DNA of 64,000 bases from positions 28,611 through 92,610 of the forward strand of contig JAQWSU010000054.1 of NCBI GenBank assembly GCA_029243025.1, given 5' to 3'. A program made the position numbers and the translations under genes. Source of the stretch: Pirellulaceae bacterium. GTDB taxonomy: Bacteria > Planctomycetota > Planctomycetia > Pirellulales > Pirellulaceae. Under the pieces are notes generated by a model. That model saw only the letters and a list, made by a program, of their open reading frames with translations, did no database searches and had not been told where the DNA came from. Numbering within the stretch: the first letter of the stretch is position 1; each line of letters begins with the position of its first letter. Positions 1 to 9,481 of the stretch are shown here, piece after piece.

Positions 1-2315
1 TTCGCGGCGCGGCGATCAAAAGCAATCTTTGGCAATTCAAGGTCGACCGTCGGGGTGCCGGATTTCAAATGGTGGATTCGAAGCCGCTCATTTCTGGCAT
101 GATGCCGACTGATATTGAGTTTGGGGCTGACGGCGCACTTTACATCGCTGATTGGATTGAGGGCTGGTCGGGCGATGGAATGGGTCGCATTTGGAAAATG
201 AGCTGCGCCGTTGAAAAACAACGGGAAGCAAAGCTGGCCAAAGCTCAGAAATTGATGCAGCAACCGACCGGTGAATGGTCGGACGAATTGTTAGCTGAGT
301 TGCTGGGACATGTCGATGGACGAATCCGTTTGAAGGCTCAGTTTGCAGTTGTCGACCGACCTGAATGGATCACAATGCTTCAGGCAATTGCTCAATCAGG
401 AAATCGGATGGCTCGCTTGCATTCGCTGAGAGCACTCGGGCAAATTCAACGCTCGGCTCACAATCAAACAGCCGCTTCTGTTCTTGCGCCAGTTGCGAAT
501 CTGTTGGGTGATCCTGATGAAGAAATTCGAGTTGCGGTGGCTCGCTTGCTTCGTGATACGCCGATGGAGAAGATGTTGGAGCCACTGAAACAATGTCTCG
601 CCGATCCATCCCCGCGGGTGCGTTTTTTTGCGACGCTCGCCTTGGGCCGTTCGGGGAGTCCAAATACTATTTCTGCGATCTCCGAACTGATCATCACTGA
701 CTCAGAAGTAGACGAGTGGATACAGCACGCGGCGGTGATGGCGTTGACCGAAATCGCGGCTGAACATCGACAAGAAGTTATGCAGCTGGCAAGTCACGAT
801 CATCCACAGGTTCGACTGGTCGCATTGCAGGTAGCCAGCCGTATGGAAACTCAGCAAGTTGCTAGCTTCCTGCACGATCCTGATCCTCGGTTGGTTCTAG
901 AAGCCGCTCGCGCTATCAACGATGGACCGATTCCAGAAATGTTACCGAACTTGGCAGCATTGATAAGTAATGAAGAAGCAATCAATGATGTTGATCTTGC
1001 ACTTCGCGTTTTGAATGCGAACTTTCGCCTTGGCGAGCCGTCGCACGCTAGTCGGGTGGCGACTGTCGCTGCAAATGCAAACGCCCCCGAACTGATTCGA
1101 CGAGAAGCTTTATCGCTACTCGCGGAGTGGCCGGTCCCGTCTCCTCGAGAACGGATTGCCGGAACATGGCAGCCCTTGCCTCTTCGGAGTTCAGCTGCTG
1201 CAGCGAAAGAGGCTGCACGTGTTGTCCCTGAACTTGTTCGTGACCGGTCAACTGCAGTAAGAAAGGCTGCCGTCGCATTGGCCCAGCATTACGAAATCAA
1301 TCAAGCCACCGATAGCCTGCTCGAGTTGGCTGCTGACTCGCGACTACCTGCAGCTGAACGAGCTGAGGTGATTCGGAGTATTTCTTTCCTGGATGCAGCA
1401 ACGGTAGCAGACGTCATGCAGAATGCGTTGGGCGATGCGACGCCCGAAGTTCGGGCTGCCGGACGCGATTTGCTTGCTGTCCACGAGCCCTCCCAAGCAC
1501 TCGATATTTTCGAAGCGACGCTGGTGGATGGTCAGCTGCTTGAACGCCGATTCGCTTTGCAACAACTGGCGCGAATGGAGCCCGATCGTGCCTTTGAAAT
1601 GGTTGTTGGTCAACTGAAACTCGTGGCGGAAGGGCGTAGTTCCCATGAGTTAGAGTTGGATATTTTGACCTCTGCCAAAGACAGTGCGAATCTCATTACG
1701 ATCCACGGGAATGATCGGAAACGACGTCGAGCTGAAATCGCACCTTTGCTGCAGCAATACCGAGAATTTTCCAGCCAGTCGTTGAATAATCCCGTACTCG
1801 TCGAATATCGTTCTGTACTACAAGGTGGGGCTGAGGCACGCGGACGTAATATCTTCTTGCGAAATCAAAATAGCCAATGTGTGCGTTGTCATCGTGTTGA
1901 TTCTCAGGGTGCAAGTCTTGTCGGACCCGACCTGTCCGATGTGGGACGCCGCTTGTCACGTTTGCAGATTGTTGAATCGATTGTTAATCCCAGTGCGCAA
2001 ATCGCTCAGGGATATGAGGCGGTTACACTGATGACGGTCGACGGTAAAACGGTCTCTGGAATTGTGACTGCCAAGTCGAATGAGTCGATCACGATTCGAC
2101 CGCTAGTCGCCACGGAAAACGAGGCGAGTGGACATCAAGATGGACTCGCGGCAGCAGTCGATGCGGCCCCGATCACTATTCCGATGAAGCAGATTGAAGA
2201 AATTGTGAAATCACCGAAGTCCGCGATGCCGGACGATCTCCACAAGACACTCACATTGATCGAATTACGCGATTTAGTCGAATTCCTTGCGACCCGCCGC
2301 ACTCCATCCAAGTAG
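1..2315 (+). CDS. PVC-type heme c protein with HEAT-like repeats, 5' end outside window
   Basis: This is the C-terminal part of a large exported c-type cytochrome of the planctomycete membrane-bound dehydrogenase / heme-binding type. The frame is open to the left edge (codons from base 3), so the ATG at 69 is internal and the true start lies outside. What remains is the end of a beta-propeller (GALYIADWIEGW), about 500 residues of Ala/Leu/Arg-rich helical repeats resembling HEAT repeats, and a C-terminal cytochrome module. The heme motif CVRCH is encoded at 1878-1892, followed by GPDLSDVGRR and a late SAMPDDL segment whose Met could be the distal ligand. The family is known to be periplasmic and redox-linked; its substrate is unknown. 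It converges with the ceramidase-like gene downstream. Confidence 0.85.
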   Translation, partial: RGAAIKSNLWQFKVDRRGAGFQMVDSKPLISGMMPTDIEFGADGALYIADWIEGWSGDGMGRIWKMSCAVEKQREAKLAKAQKLMQQPTGEWSDELLAELLGHVDGRIRLKAQFAVVDRPEWITMLQAIAQSGNRMARLHSLRALGQIQRSAHNQTAASVLAPVANLLGDPDEEIRVAVARLLRDTPMEKMLEPLKQCLADPSPRVRFFATLALGRSGSPNTISAISELIITDSEVDEWIQHAAVMALTEIAAEHRQEVMQLASHDHPQVRLVALQVASRMETQQVASFLHDPDPRLVLEAARAINDGPIPEMLPNLAALISNEEAINDVDLALRVLNANFRLGEPSHASRVATVAANANAPELIRREALSLLAEWPVPSPRERIAGTWQPLPLRSSAAAAKEAARVVPELVRDRSTAVRKAAVALAQHYEINQATDSLLELAADSRLPAAERAEVIRSISFLDAATVADVMQNALGDATPEVRAAGRDLLAVHEPSQALDIFEATLVDGQLLERRFALQQLARMEPDRAFEMVVGQLKLVAEGRSSHELELDILTSAKDSANLITIHGNDRKRRRAEIAPLLQQYREFSSQSLNNPVLVEYRSVLQGGAEARGRNIFLRNQNSQCVRCHRVDSQGASLVGPDLSDVGRRLSRLQIVESIVNPSAQIAQGYEAVTLMTVDGKTVSGIVTAKSNESITIRPLVATENEASGHQDGLAAAVDAAPITIPMKQIEEIVKSPKSAMPDDLHKTLTLIELRDLVEFLATRRTPSK

Positions 2316-2526
2316 TGGACTCGCGTCGACGCGGTTGTTTGTTGGCTGCCGCGATCTTATCTGCTTGGCGTTGGGATGCGTGGGATCCTGACTGGCAAGA
2401 AAAGTTGCTGCTGATGACAAATGGCTCGTGCGTGCAAGACAGTGAGTCTTTTGGCGACGTGGACCATTTTGTCGGGCGGCGGTTGTTTTGTGTGCTTTGT
2501 TTTTTCAGCATTCAACTCGTCTGTTT

Positions 2527-4206
2527 TTACTTCTCAGCGGTATTGCCAGTGTCTGCTTGTGTTGCGTGCATCGCTTGGACCGAAGCGTTTGCGCCTTCAA
2601 CAATGCGTGGACCGAGGTTGCGGCCATAAAAGCTTACGCTCGCTTCGTAACCGCCTCGGTCATATTCCTCTGGCGAAAGAATGTAGCTGACCCATGCGTC
2701 GGCAAGACCGCCTACCGTGACATGCGGGGTTCCGCTGAGCCGGATCGCGTGCTGTTTGATCTGTATTCCGAGTTCCGCAGCCATCTCACCCGGGACTCCG
2801 ATAATCAGCAAATCACCCAAACGGAAACAACTACTTGCCGTTTGAGAGGGAAACATCACGGGCAACATTTTCTGCAGAAGTTCCTCGCTCAATCCATATT
2901 CATCGCCACCTGTTTTCATGAAATCGGGATGCCATCGTCTTTCGGGGAGTTCGAACGTCTCCGAATGGTAGCCGAAGATTACTTTGCGTTTGGGCTTCAC
3001 CTTCGTCCATAATTGGTGCGCGTATTGCGACAGTTCTTGCCCGTATCGTTCTGCAGCTTTCCAGCGATCATCCCCTGAGCCAGGTCGAACGACGGGCGCT
3101 TGATCACCTTCGGCACCGTTGTAATACATGACATTGACATTCTTGCCGATCGTACGTTCCAGGGATCGTTGTAAGTGTCCAGGCCAGCCTCCGGAGAAGA
3201 GCATTTGTTTGGCCGACATGAATGTTGGATGGGCTGTAAAGGTAACTAGCACGGCTAATGGGCGACCGGTAGTTTGATCGATTCGCGTCACGGTTAGTGA
3301 TTTGTCTGTTAAGCCGTCGCGCTGTCGCCGATTACGGTTCCAGCCAATCATTTCTTCCGATGCCGTTCCGACCACGACGTCGACTTGTTTCCAAGCTGCC
3401 TGCTGAACGGCCAATTGACAACGCTCCAAGGTCCACTTGTAAAGGCGATTGTCGAAGATACCCATCTGTTTGTTGCCCAGCGAGTTAGCGGGGTTGATGG
3501 CATTCAAGTCGATGCTTGTGTGGGAATGGCTGGGTAACAACATAATTTGATCGGCTGCCCAGCCGTCGTTAGCGAGGCGTTTCACAAGGGCCGTTTTAAA
3601 CGCAGGGGGGAACGCCAGGATGTCGGCTGTGAGTAGCGCAAACTTGCGATTCGTGTCACCAGCGGAGATGACAAGTGCTTTTACAAACACGCGATCATGC
3701 ACTCCCTCTGCCGGACGACTCATGCGTTCGCCGTAACCGCCTAGCGTTGCGTTCAGCTTCGCCGGAGGAGTGACGTCAACCTGTGATGTACCAGCCGTTA
3801 ACTGAGAGGTGATTAGCGTTTTGTCAATGGATGCTTCTTCTGTCCCGCGTTCGTCTGTTTCACACAGAAATGCCATGTTTTGTCCTGGAGCGTGACCTTG
3901 CAGACTCGCTTTTTCAGTCGCGAAATCGGCTGCATCGATACTCAAGAATCTTTGCCTAGTACGGGGCTCAATACGGCTCAGTCGCTTGATTCTTTCATCT
4001 TTGCTGTCTCCGCACTCCCCGGTAACCTGCCGTATGTTCCTCTCCGCAAGACTCGCATCCGGACTCACCATTTTTGAAATCGTTCGATGAGGGATTGGAG
4101 CAGCAGAGGTCACGATTGAGATTTGCTCTGAGCGTGTAGCAGGCCTTGCGTCCATTGCGACACTACAAGCAAAGTAGACGAAACAAAAAATGGCGCTTTT
4201 AATCAT
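2527..4206 (-). CDS. Neutral/alkaline ceramidase-like hydrolase, exported
   Basis: A 559-residue protein with a short hydrophobic signal segment (about residues 3-18) and a neutral-ceramidase-type N-terminal domain from about residue 137 (GTSQVDVTPP). Family hallmarks are visible: SHSHTS at 226-231, an AHPTF segment near 325, and NGAEGDQAP at 363-371, the equivalent of the family's N-x-GD-x-(S/A)P metal-site motif. In planctomycetes such proteins are often annotated only as neutral/alkaline non-lysosomal ceramidase family, and the true substrate may not be ceramide. An unusual feature is about 110 polar residues between the signal and the catalytic domain. The C-terminal beta-sandwich domain of classical ceramidases seems absent, as expected from the short length. 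The gene converges on the heme c gene with a 211-bp gap. Confidence 0.75.
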   Translation of the reverse strand: MIKSAIFCFVYFACSVAMDARPATRSEQISIVTSAAPIPHRTISKMVSPDASLAERNIRQVTGECGDSKDERIKRLSRIEPRTRQRFLSIDAADFATEKASLQGHAPGQNMAFLCETDERGTEEASIDKTLITSQLTAGTSQVDVTPPAKLNATLGGYGERMSRPAEGVHDRVFVKALVISAGDTNRKFALLTADILAFPPAFKTALVKRLANDGWAADQIMLLPSHSHTSIDLNAINPANSLGNKQMGIFDNRLYKWTLERCQLAVQQAAWKQVDVVVGTASEEMIGWNRNRRQRDGLTDKSLTVTRIDQTTGRPLAVLVTFTAHPTFMSAKQMLFSGGWPGHLQRSLERTIGKNVNVMYYNGAEGDQAPVVRPGSGDDRWKAAERYGQELSQYAHQLWTKVKPKRKVIFGYHSETFELPERRWHPDFMKTGGDEYGLSEELLQKMLPVMFPSQTASSCFRLGDLLIIGVPGEMAAELGIQIKQHAIRLSGTPHVTVGGLADAWVSYILSPEEYDRGGYEASVSFYGRNLGPRIVEGANASVQAMHATQADTGNTAEK

Positions 4207-4701
4207 GGCATTCTCGGTGCAGTCATTTGTCGGATAGGATCCACAACCTTTTTATGTAATCGAATCAGATGGTAGCCGATTTATTGAGGTCAGAAATTGC
4301 TTGCCGTTGATTCTCGCGTCTTGAAGCAAGCTCTGCAACTTTCTCACGTTTTGCCGAGCGGACCTCGGCTGAAATATGTCAAAAGTCTGAAGATCATCGA
4401 AAGACGAAATGAAAACTTCTCTGGCACGGAATGGTTGAGCGAGGGCCGTGACGTTAGTCTTGTGTCCTCAAAGTGTACCGGGAAGACTGTTGAACAAACT
4501 GGCGTCTTGTGCCGTATGAGGGCTGTTTGGATTGCTCGCTTGAAAAATGAGCGATTCGCGGTTGCCGAGCATTGCAAAAAAGTGTTTCGCATGCAGGTTT
4601 GATCCATCTGGGAAATCGATCTTAGTCGTTCCAGATGATGCATCAGGGGAATTTGTGAGAGTTGAGTACGTGTATTGATTAAATCATGATGTGGGGTAAG
4701 C
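4207..4701. other. Intergenic stretch, no supported gene
   Basis: This 495-bp gap separates the divergently transcribed ceramidase-like gene and the small lipoprotein gene. Open frames exist on both strands (for example 4297-4602 plus and 4344-4721 minus), but their translations show no recognisable domain, signal peptide or good ribosome site. Promoters for both flanking genes are expected here, but I could not assign -35/-10 boxes with confidence. Confidence 0.5.
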
Positions 4702-5199
4702 ATGTGCAATAAATTGATCACAACCCTAGCGAAGAGGGCCCTTCTCGGTCAGTTTTCTCCAGTGGTTGTTTGTCGGGTGATTACGAAGCAGGCGAGAGGA
4801 ATAGTTTTCGTCAAGCCTCTTTTGGTTCTGAGCTTACTCGTGCTTGCGGGCTGTGATAACCGTGTCGCTAACGACACGGTTAACGTTCAAAGTGAAGTTC
4901 TGTCTCCCAATGGGAAATTGATCGCCACGAGTTTTAATTGTGAAGGCGGAGGCGCCGCGGGATATAACTACAGCAATGTGAGCCTGAGGAAATTTTCAGA
5001 CCCCTTGAACCAACGCAATGGTCTTTTGGGAAAGCATAAGACATGGAGTGGATTCTCAAACATCAAGTTGCGCTGGATTGATGACGCGAATCTAGAAGTT
5101 TCTTATTCACAAGCAACGCAACCGGAGTATCGCGACCACAACTCGGTACGCGTTGAATCGAAGCACGGTGTCAAAATTCACTATTTGATTCCTGATTGA
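4702..5199 (+). CDS. Small putative lipoprotein, function unknown
   Basis: A 165-residue protein with a hydrophobic stretch ending in the lipobox LVLAGC (Cys 51 from this start), so it is probably a lipid-anchored exported protein. The mature part has the pattern SPNGKLIATSFNCEGGGAAGYNYSNVSLRK, given here only as spaced motifs (SPNGKLIA, GGGAAGYN, YSNVSLRK). This resembles small beta-rich proteins of the DUF5412 type; I give that only as a weak impression. ATG at 4702 has a GGGG ribosome site six bases upstream. An in-frame GTG at 4777 would give a more usual signal peptide with Cys at 26 but has a poorer ribosome site. It stands alone between a divergent and a convergent neighbour. Confidence 0.6.
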   Translation: MCNKLITTLAKRALLGQFSPVVVCRVITKQARGIVFVKPLLVLSLLVLAGCDNRVANDTVNVQSEVLSPNGKLIATSFNCEGGGAAGYNYSNVSLRKFSDPLNQRNGLLGKHKTWSGFSNIKLRWIDDANLEVSYSQATQPEYRDHNSVRVESKHGVKIHYLIPD

Positions 5200-5252
5200 T
5201 ATCTTCTTCGATGAAAAAACTTGTCGAAAAACATCAGCGACTAGGCAGGGGC

Positions 5253-5278
5253 TGAGGTATGCCAATGAGGTATGCCAA
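5253..5278. repeat. 13-bp tandem direct repeat
   Basis: The sequence TGAGGTATGCCAA occurs twice head to tail between the lipoprotein gene and the end of the epimerase gene. No function is evident. Confidence 0.6.
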
Positions 5279-5305
5279 TGGATGGTGATCTGATTTGAGC
5301 GGTAA

Positions 5306-6307
5306 CTACTGTTGCAGATAGCTGTCCAATTTGCGTTTGGCGTTGGCCAGGTAGCCCGGCATCAGTTCTGGTTGGCCACCAATTTCAAATACAAGGGCCC
5401 CCTGATAATCGAGTTCGCGGAGTCGTCGGATCAGGCGCGGATAATCGATAAAGCCATGAATCAGTGGCTTGTGCTCTTTCCACGTCTTGGGTTCGATATC
5501 GTGAATGTGGAAATGGATCAGTTTTTTACCAAGACGTTCGGCTAGCTCTAAATTGATATCGTTGTAGGCTCGGATTCCGGCTGGTGTCGCTCGTTCTTCT
5601 GGCTTCACTCGACGTAATAATTCTTCGTATTGCCCTTGATGCCCAACGTCGATCGCCGCTCCAACGTTGGCGTGGTCGACTTCATGAACGAGTCGAACAA
5701 AATCTTTCACCGATAGTGGATAGCCTGTTTCCAATGCGAGTTGAAAACCTCCTGCCTTAGCTAAATCGCCCCACTGTCTAATTCGACGAATCATCAGTGG
5801 CCAGGTTTCTTTCAGGCCCATGTCTGGCCCCGGTTTGGGATGCATGACTCCGATCTTTGCTCCGAAAAATCCGGTTGCCTCCAGAGACGTTTCCATTGTC
5901 CTGACTGCATTGCGAGCCTGTTCGCCACCCGGTGAAAAATAGTCTAACCCGCTGTAAGGTAGGTGAGTTGTGACGAGTTGGAAGTTCTGGATTGCATCCT
6001 GAATGCGAACTTTCAAATCATCATCGAGTTCATTGAATCGAAATCCTGGGAATTGACCGGGCGTTGGATCGGGCGTGCCGACAAGATTCTGCAGTTCGAT
6101 TGTTTGGAAACCCAAGTTCTGTAGCAAGTCGATCGTGTCAAAAAGACCGTAGCCAGAGATCGCCGTGTTAGCACCTAGCAGATAGGGTGTGGGACGCTCA
6201 TCTGCGCGTGTCGGGCATGCCGTGCCCAGAAGTGCAGCGCTCATCGCGAGGAATTCGCGACGTTGGAACTTTAAGCGTTCTAGGTGACTCTGACGGTTCC
6301 CATTCAT
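5306..6307 (-). CDS. Tat-exported sugar phosphate isomerase/epimerase-like TIM-barrel protein
   Basis: A 333-residue xylose-isomerase-like TIM-barrel protein. I chose the ATG at 6307 because AGGAG lies seven bases upstream and because it places a twin-arginine signal (RREFLAM then a hydrophobic run ending TAC) at the N-terminus. The longer frame to 6517 would overlap the sulfatase gene. Metal-site segments typical of the family are present: LALETGYP, AAIDVGHQG, HFHIHDI and ALVFEIGG, giving the usual Glu-Asp-His-Glu set. The substrate cannot be deduced. It lies directly downstream of the sulfatase on the same strand, so the two may act on the same sulfated carbohydrate, which is inference from position only. 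Confidence 0.85.
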   Translation of the reverse strand: MNGNRQSHLERLKFQRREFLAMSAALLGTACPTRADERPTPYLLGANTAISGYGLFDTIDLLQNLGFQTIELQNLVGTPDPTPGQFPGFRFNELDDDLKVRIQDAIQNFQLVTTHLPYSGLDYFSPGGEQARNAVRTMETSLEATGFFGAKIGVMHPKPGPDMGLKETWPLMIRRIRQWGDLAKAGGFQLALETGYPLSVKDFVRLVHEVDHANVGAAIDVGHQGQYEELLRRVKPEERATPAGIRAYNDINLELAERLGKKLIHFHIHDIEPKTWKEHKPLIHGFIDYPRLIRRLRELDYQGALVFEIGGQPELMPGYLANAKRKLDSYLQQ

Positions 6308-6398
6308 GGAATGCTCCTGGTCTAATGTTTGTGTTCGATTCTGGGACCGAGCTAATTTCTGACAGAAGTATTGAACAGGCAGCGAAGTGGAGGAAGGC

Positions 6399-7826
6399 TT
6401 AGGGTGTGAATTGGTCTCCTGCTGGGCGAGCGTCGAGTCGCATTTCCTCTTGGAAAAGAATCGCCATACCTCGCAGTTTACGGGAGATTTTTCGATCGCG
6501 TACGAATTGGGATTCACCCGGATCTTTGGACAGGTCGTAGAGTTGCAGGGTGGGATTCAAATAAAGTTTCCAATTGTTCCAACGCACAGCGGCCAACGCT
6601 CCCTGGCTACCGTGATAGAAAAATGCGTCGTTGTATTCGTCGCGTTGAATTAATGGCTCCCATTCACCTGGCGGATTCCACCGTCGCCGCAGTGGGACGG
6701 ACGCATTGAGTGACTGGTTCATGGATGGAGGGGGAACGGAATCAAAATCACCTGTCAGTAATGGGTTGATGTCCCGTCCATCAATAACTCGCTGCGGAGG
6801 AATTTCGATGCCTGCAAAGGTCGCGATGGTTGGGTACCAGTCCATTGCACGAACCACGGCTGCCGATTTTTTGCCTGCTTGGATGCCCAGTTTGGGCCCC
6901 CAAGCGATGGCGGGAACTCGGATACCTCCTTCGAAGGTTGAAAGTTTGCCTCCTCGTATCTTCTGTTGGGGCGTGCGTCCCGGCCCGCGGCCGTTATCCG
7001 AGGCGTAGATCACGAGCGTGTTGTCGTCGATCTTCAACCGGTTCAGACAATCAAAAATGAGACCCACGTTGTAATCGAGTTCCTGGATGGCGTCACCATA
7101 CTCGCCCCAATCAGAACTGCCCTGGAACTCGTCGCTGACACCGAGTGGGACGTGAAGCATGGTGTGCGGTAGGTAGAGAAAGAATGGACCCTCTTTATTT
7201 TGTTCGATGAATTGAATGGCCTCATTCGTATAGAGTTTGGTTAGCTCTGCCGGGTCGGCTGGACGTTTAACCACATCACCATTTCGGATTAGTGGCACCC
7301 CTCCGGCCTCATTGAAATAGACGATTTCCACTGGATCGAGATTGTGCAAGAGCCCAAAGTAGTGATCGAAACCCTGGCTGCGTGGCAGGAATGGAGCCTT
7401 AAAGCCGAGGTGCCATTTGCCAATGCAAGCTGTGGCATAGCCGGTCGTTTTGAGTAATTCAGCGAGTGTTAATTCGTTGGGGTGAATGCCGGATGGCGAA
7501 TCAGCTCGGTGCACCCAGGTTTCGTTGCCAATGCGGCGTGGGTAACATCCGGTCAACAGGCCTGCCCGCGAAGGGCTGCAGATTGGAGCGGCCGCATAAT
7601 AGTCGGTAAAGCGGATACCTTCCTGCGCCATTCGATCAATTCGCGGTGTTTTGACCTCTGTTGCGCCATAGCATCCCAGATCGTAGTAGCCCTGATCATC
7701 GACAAAAATCAGGATGATATTTGGTGGATGATCGGTCGCCGTTTGTGACAGTGCGGCGCCAGAACCCATGAGCAGCTGTGCAAATAACAAGAAACCAATC
7801 AAGCGAAACGAGCTTTTAAAAATCAT
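6399..7826 (-). CDS. Exported sulfatase (formylglycine type)
   Basis: A 475-residue arylsulfatase-family enzyme that hydrolyses sulfate esters. The start at 7826 is preferred over 7949 because it begins a standard signal peptide (MIFKSSFRLIGFLLFAQLLM). The calcium-site pair DD is at 43-44 and the formylglycine motif C-S-P-S-R at 83-87, so activity needs a formylglycine-generating enzyme encoded elsewhere. GKWHLGF and YASDNGR later in the chain are typical of the family. Its neighbours are an exported TIM-barrel protein downstream and a DUF1501 gene upstream, all on the minus strand. Sulfatases of this kind in planctomycetes usually attack sulfated polysaccharides; the exact substrate is not visible. 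Confidence 0.92.
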   Translation of the reverse strand: MIFKSSFRLIGFLLFAQLLMGSGAALSQTATDHPPNIILIFVDDQGYYDLGCYGATEVKTPRIDRMAQEGIRFTDYYAAAPICSPSRAGLLTGCYPRRIGNETWVHRADSPSGIHPNELTLAELLKTTGYATACIGKWHLGFKAPFLPRSQGFDHYFGLLHNLDPVEIVYFNEAGGVPLIRNGDVVKRPADPAELTKLYTNEAIQFIEQNKEGPFFLYLPHTMLHVPLGVSDEFQGSSDWGEYGDAIQELDYNVGLIFDCLNRLKIDDNTLVIYASDNGRGPGRTPQQKIRGGKLSTFEGGIRVPAIAWGPKLGIQAGKKSAAVVRAMDWYPTIATFAGIEIPPQRVIDGRDINPLLTGDFDSVPPPSMNQSLNASVPLRRRWNPPGEWEPLIQRDEYNDAFFYHGSQGALAAVRWNNWKLYLNPTLQLYDLSKDPGESQFVRDRKISRKLRGMAILFQEEMRLDARPAGDQFTP

Positions 7827-8047
7827 GAGTTGTTCCAACCGATTTGACTGATGCAGTTCAAGGAAATTCACCTGCTGTTTGGCCAGCGGTTTCTGATAAG
7901 CCGGACGAAGTTGGAGCGATCGGTGTTCCGGCCTGTCGCGTTGCCTCATAGCTCCTCGGTGGAGGAAGGTGAATGCCGTCTTCGCAACGGGTTGATATCC
8001 CGTGGAGGATTACCTGTTTTGGATCAAACGTCACGATTGCTGAATTT

Positions 8048-9454
8048 TTACGCGATGAGTTCATCGATGACTTTGCCACCGAATTGACTGAGTTGTTTAA
8101 AGCGTCCTGCGTGGTAGTAGGTTAATTTATTGTCATCGAGCCCGAGTAATCGCAGCAGCGTCACGTGGAAATCTCGGACATGATGCACGTTTTCGACAGC
8201 CTGCATGCCGGTTTCGTCTGTTGCTCCGATGGTGTGGCCGGCATTGCAGCCGCCTCCGGCCAGCCAAATTGTCATGGCGTTGGGGTTGTGGTCGCGTCCG
8301 TAGGCGACTCCACCTCGCACGCCGTTGTCGGGGGTGCGTCCAAATTCGCCACACCAAACGATGAGTGTGCTTTCAAGTAAGCCGCGGTTCTTTAAGTCTT
8401 TGATGAGCGCCGCGATCGGTTGGTCGACTCCGCGGACAAGATTGCCATGGGCACGTTCGATGTAATCGTGGCTATCCCATGTGCCGTTGTAAAGCTGGAC
8501 GAAGCGGACGCCTTTTTCAACCATTTTTCGGGCGAGTAAACATTTTCGACCGAAGGCGTCCGTTTCATCTTCTCCAATGCCATACATCGATAGGGTTTGT
8601 TCGGTTTCGCCTGATAAATCAATCGCATCCGGAACCTCCATCTGCATCCGGAAAGCTAATTCATAACTTTGTAATCGGGCTGACAACTCCTCGTGGTCAG
8701 GATGTTGATCCGCATGTCGCTTGTTCATTCGGGTCAACAGATCAAGGTTTCTGCGTTGACGTGCGGGTGTCACGTCCCTCGGCGGTTGCAGGTCAAGGAT
8801 AGGAGATCCCGTTGCTCGCAACGGAGTGCCTTGATAAAAAGCGGGCAGGTAGCCATTACTCCAGTTGGCGGCTCCGCCTTGTGGGTAAGAGACTTCCGGT
8901 AGAACCAAGAATCCAGGTAGATTCTGATTGACCGATCCAAGGCCATAGGTAACCCATGCACCTAGTCCCGGATCGCCGCCGAAACGATTTCCGCAATTCA
9001 TTTGGTACATTGCCGTGGGATGGTTGACACTGTCAACCTGGCAGCCGCGGAAAAAACAAAGTTCGTCTGCCACTTGGGCAAGCTGTACCCAATTCTCAGC
9101 CATGTCGGCACCACTTTGGCCCTGTTTGGTGAATTGGAAGGGACTCTGTACAAAATATCGCTTGCCGCTTTCCATGGCGGACTTTTGCTCACCCTGGCGA
9201 ACAAATTCTTGTAGGTGCAAATTTTTTAAAGCAGGTTTCGGATCGAAAGTATCAATGTGCGAAGGTCCACCTTCCATCGTTAGGAAGATGCAGTTTTTTG
9301 CTTTGGCAGGTAGATGGCCGTCTCGGGGCGCGAGTGGATTTTGTTTTTCGGAAGTAGATTCGTCTGCATGCGAATCCTCCGTGAGCAATGATGAGAAGGC
9401 AAGGCTTCCTAAGGAAGCGCCCAATCCGTAAAGGAATTGACGGCGGTCGTTCAT
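8048..9454 (-). CDS. DUF1501 protein, Tat-exported
   Basis: A 468-residue DUF1501 protein, a sulfatase-fold family very abundant in planctomycetes. The N-terminus MNDRRQFLYGLGASLGSLAF is a twin-arginine signal, so the protein is exported folded. Family landmarks are FLTMEGGPSHIDTFDPKP near residue 58, NHPTAMYQMNCGNRF in the middle and VWCGEFGRTPDNG in the C-terminal third. It is 27 bases downstream of the DUF1549/DUF1553 cytochrome gene, and this DUF1553-DUF1501 pair is the standard planctomycete arrangement, so they are very probably one transcript. The molecular function of the pair is not established. Confidence 0.92.
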   Translation of the reverse strand: MNDRRQFLYGLGASLGSLAFSSLLTEDSHADESTSEKQNPLAPRDGHLPAKAKNCIFLTMEGGPSHIDTFDPKPALKNLHLQEFVRQGEQKSAMESGKRYFVQSPFQFTKQGQSGADMAENWVQLAQVADELCFFRGCQVDSVNHPTAMYQMNCGNRFGGDPGLGAWVTYGLGSVNQNLPGFLVLPEVSYPQGGAANWSNGYLPAFYQGTPLRATGSPILDLQPPRDVTPARQRRNLDLLTRMNKRHADQHPDHEELSARLQSYELAFRMQMEVPDAIDLSGETEQTLSMYGIGEDETDAFGRKCLLARKMVEKGVRFVQLYNGTWDSHDYIERAHGNLVRGVDQPIAALIKDLKNRGLLESTLIVWCGEFGRTPDNGVRGGVAYGRDHNPNAMTIWLAGGGCNAGHTIGATDETGMQAVENVHHVRDFHVTLLRLLGLDDNKLTYYHAGRFKQLSQFGGKVIDELIA

Positions 9455-9481
9455 TTTTTAGACTCGTAGGAAAGTCGAAAT

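Noticed and set aside
4297..4721. Two opposite open frames in the gap after the ceramidase-like gene
   Set aside because: Neither translation shows a recognisable fold, signal or good ribosome site.
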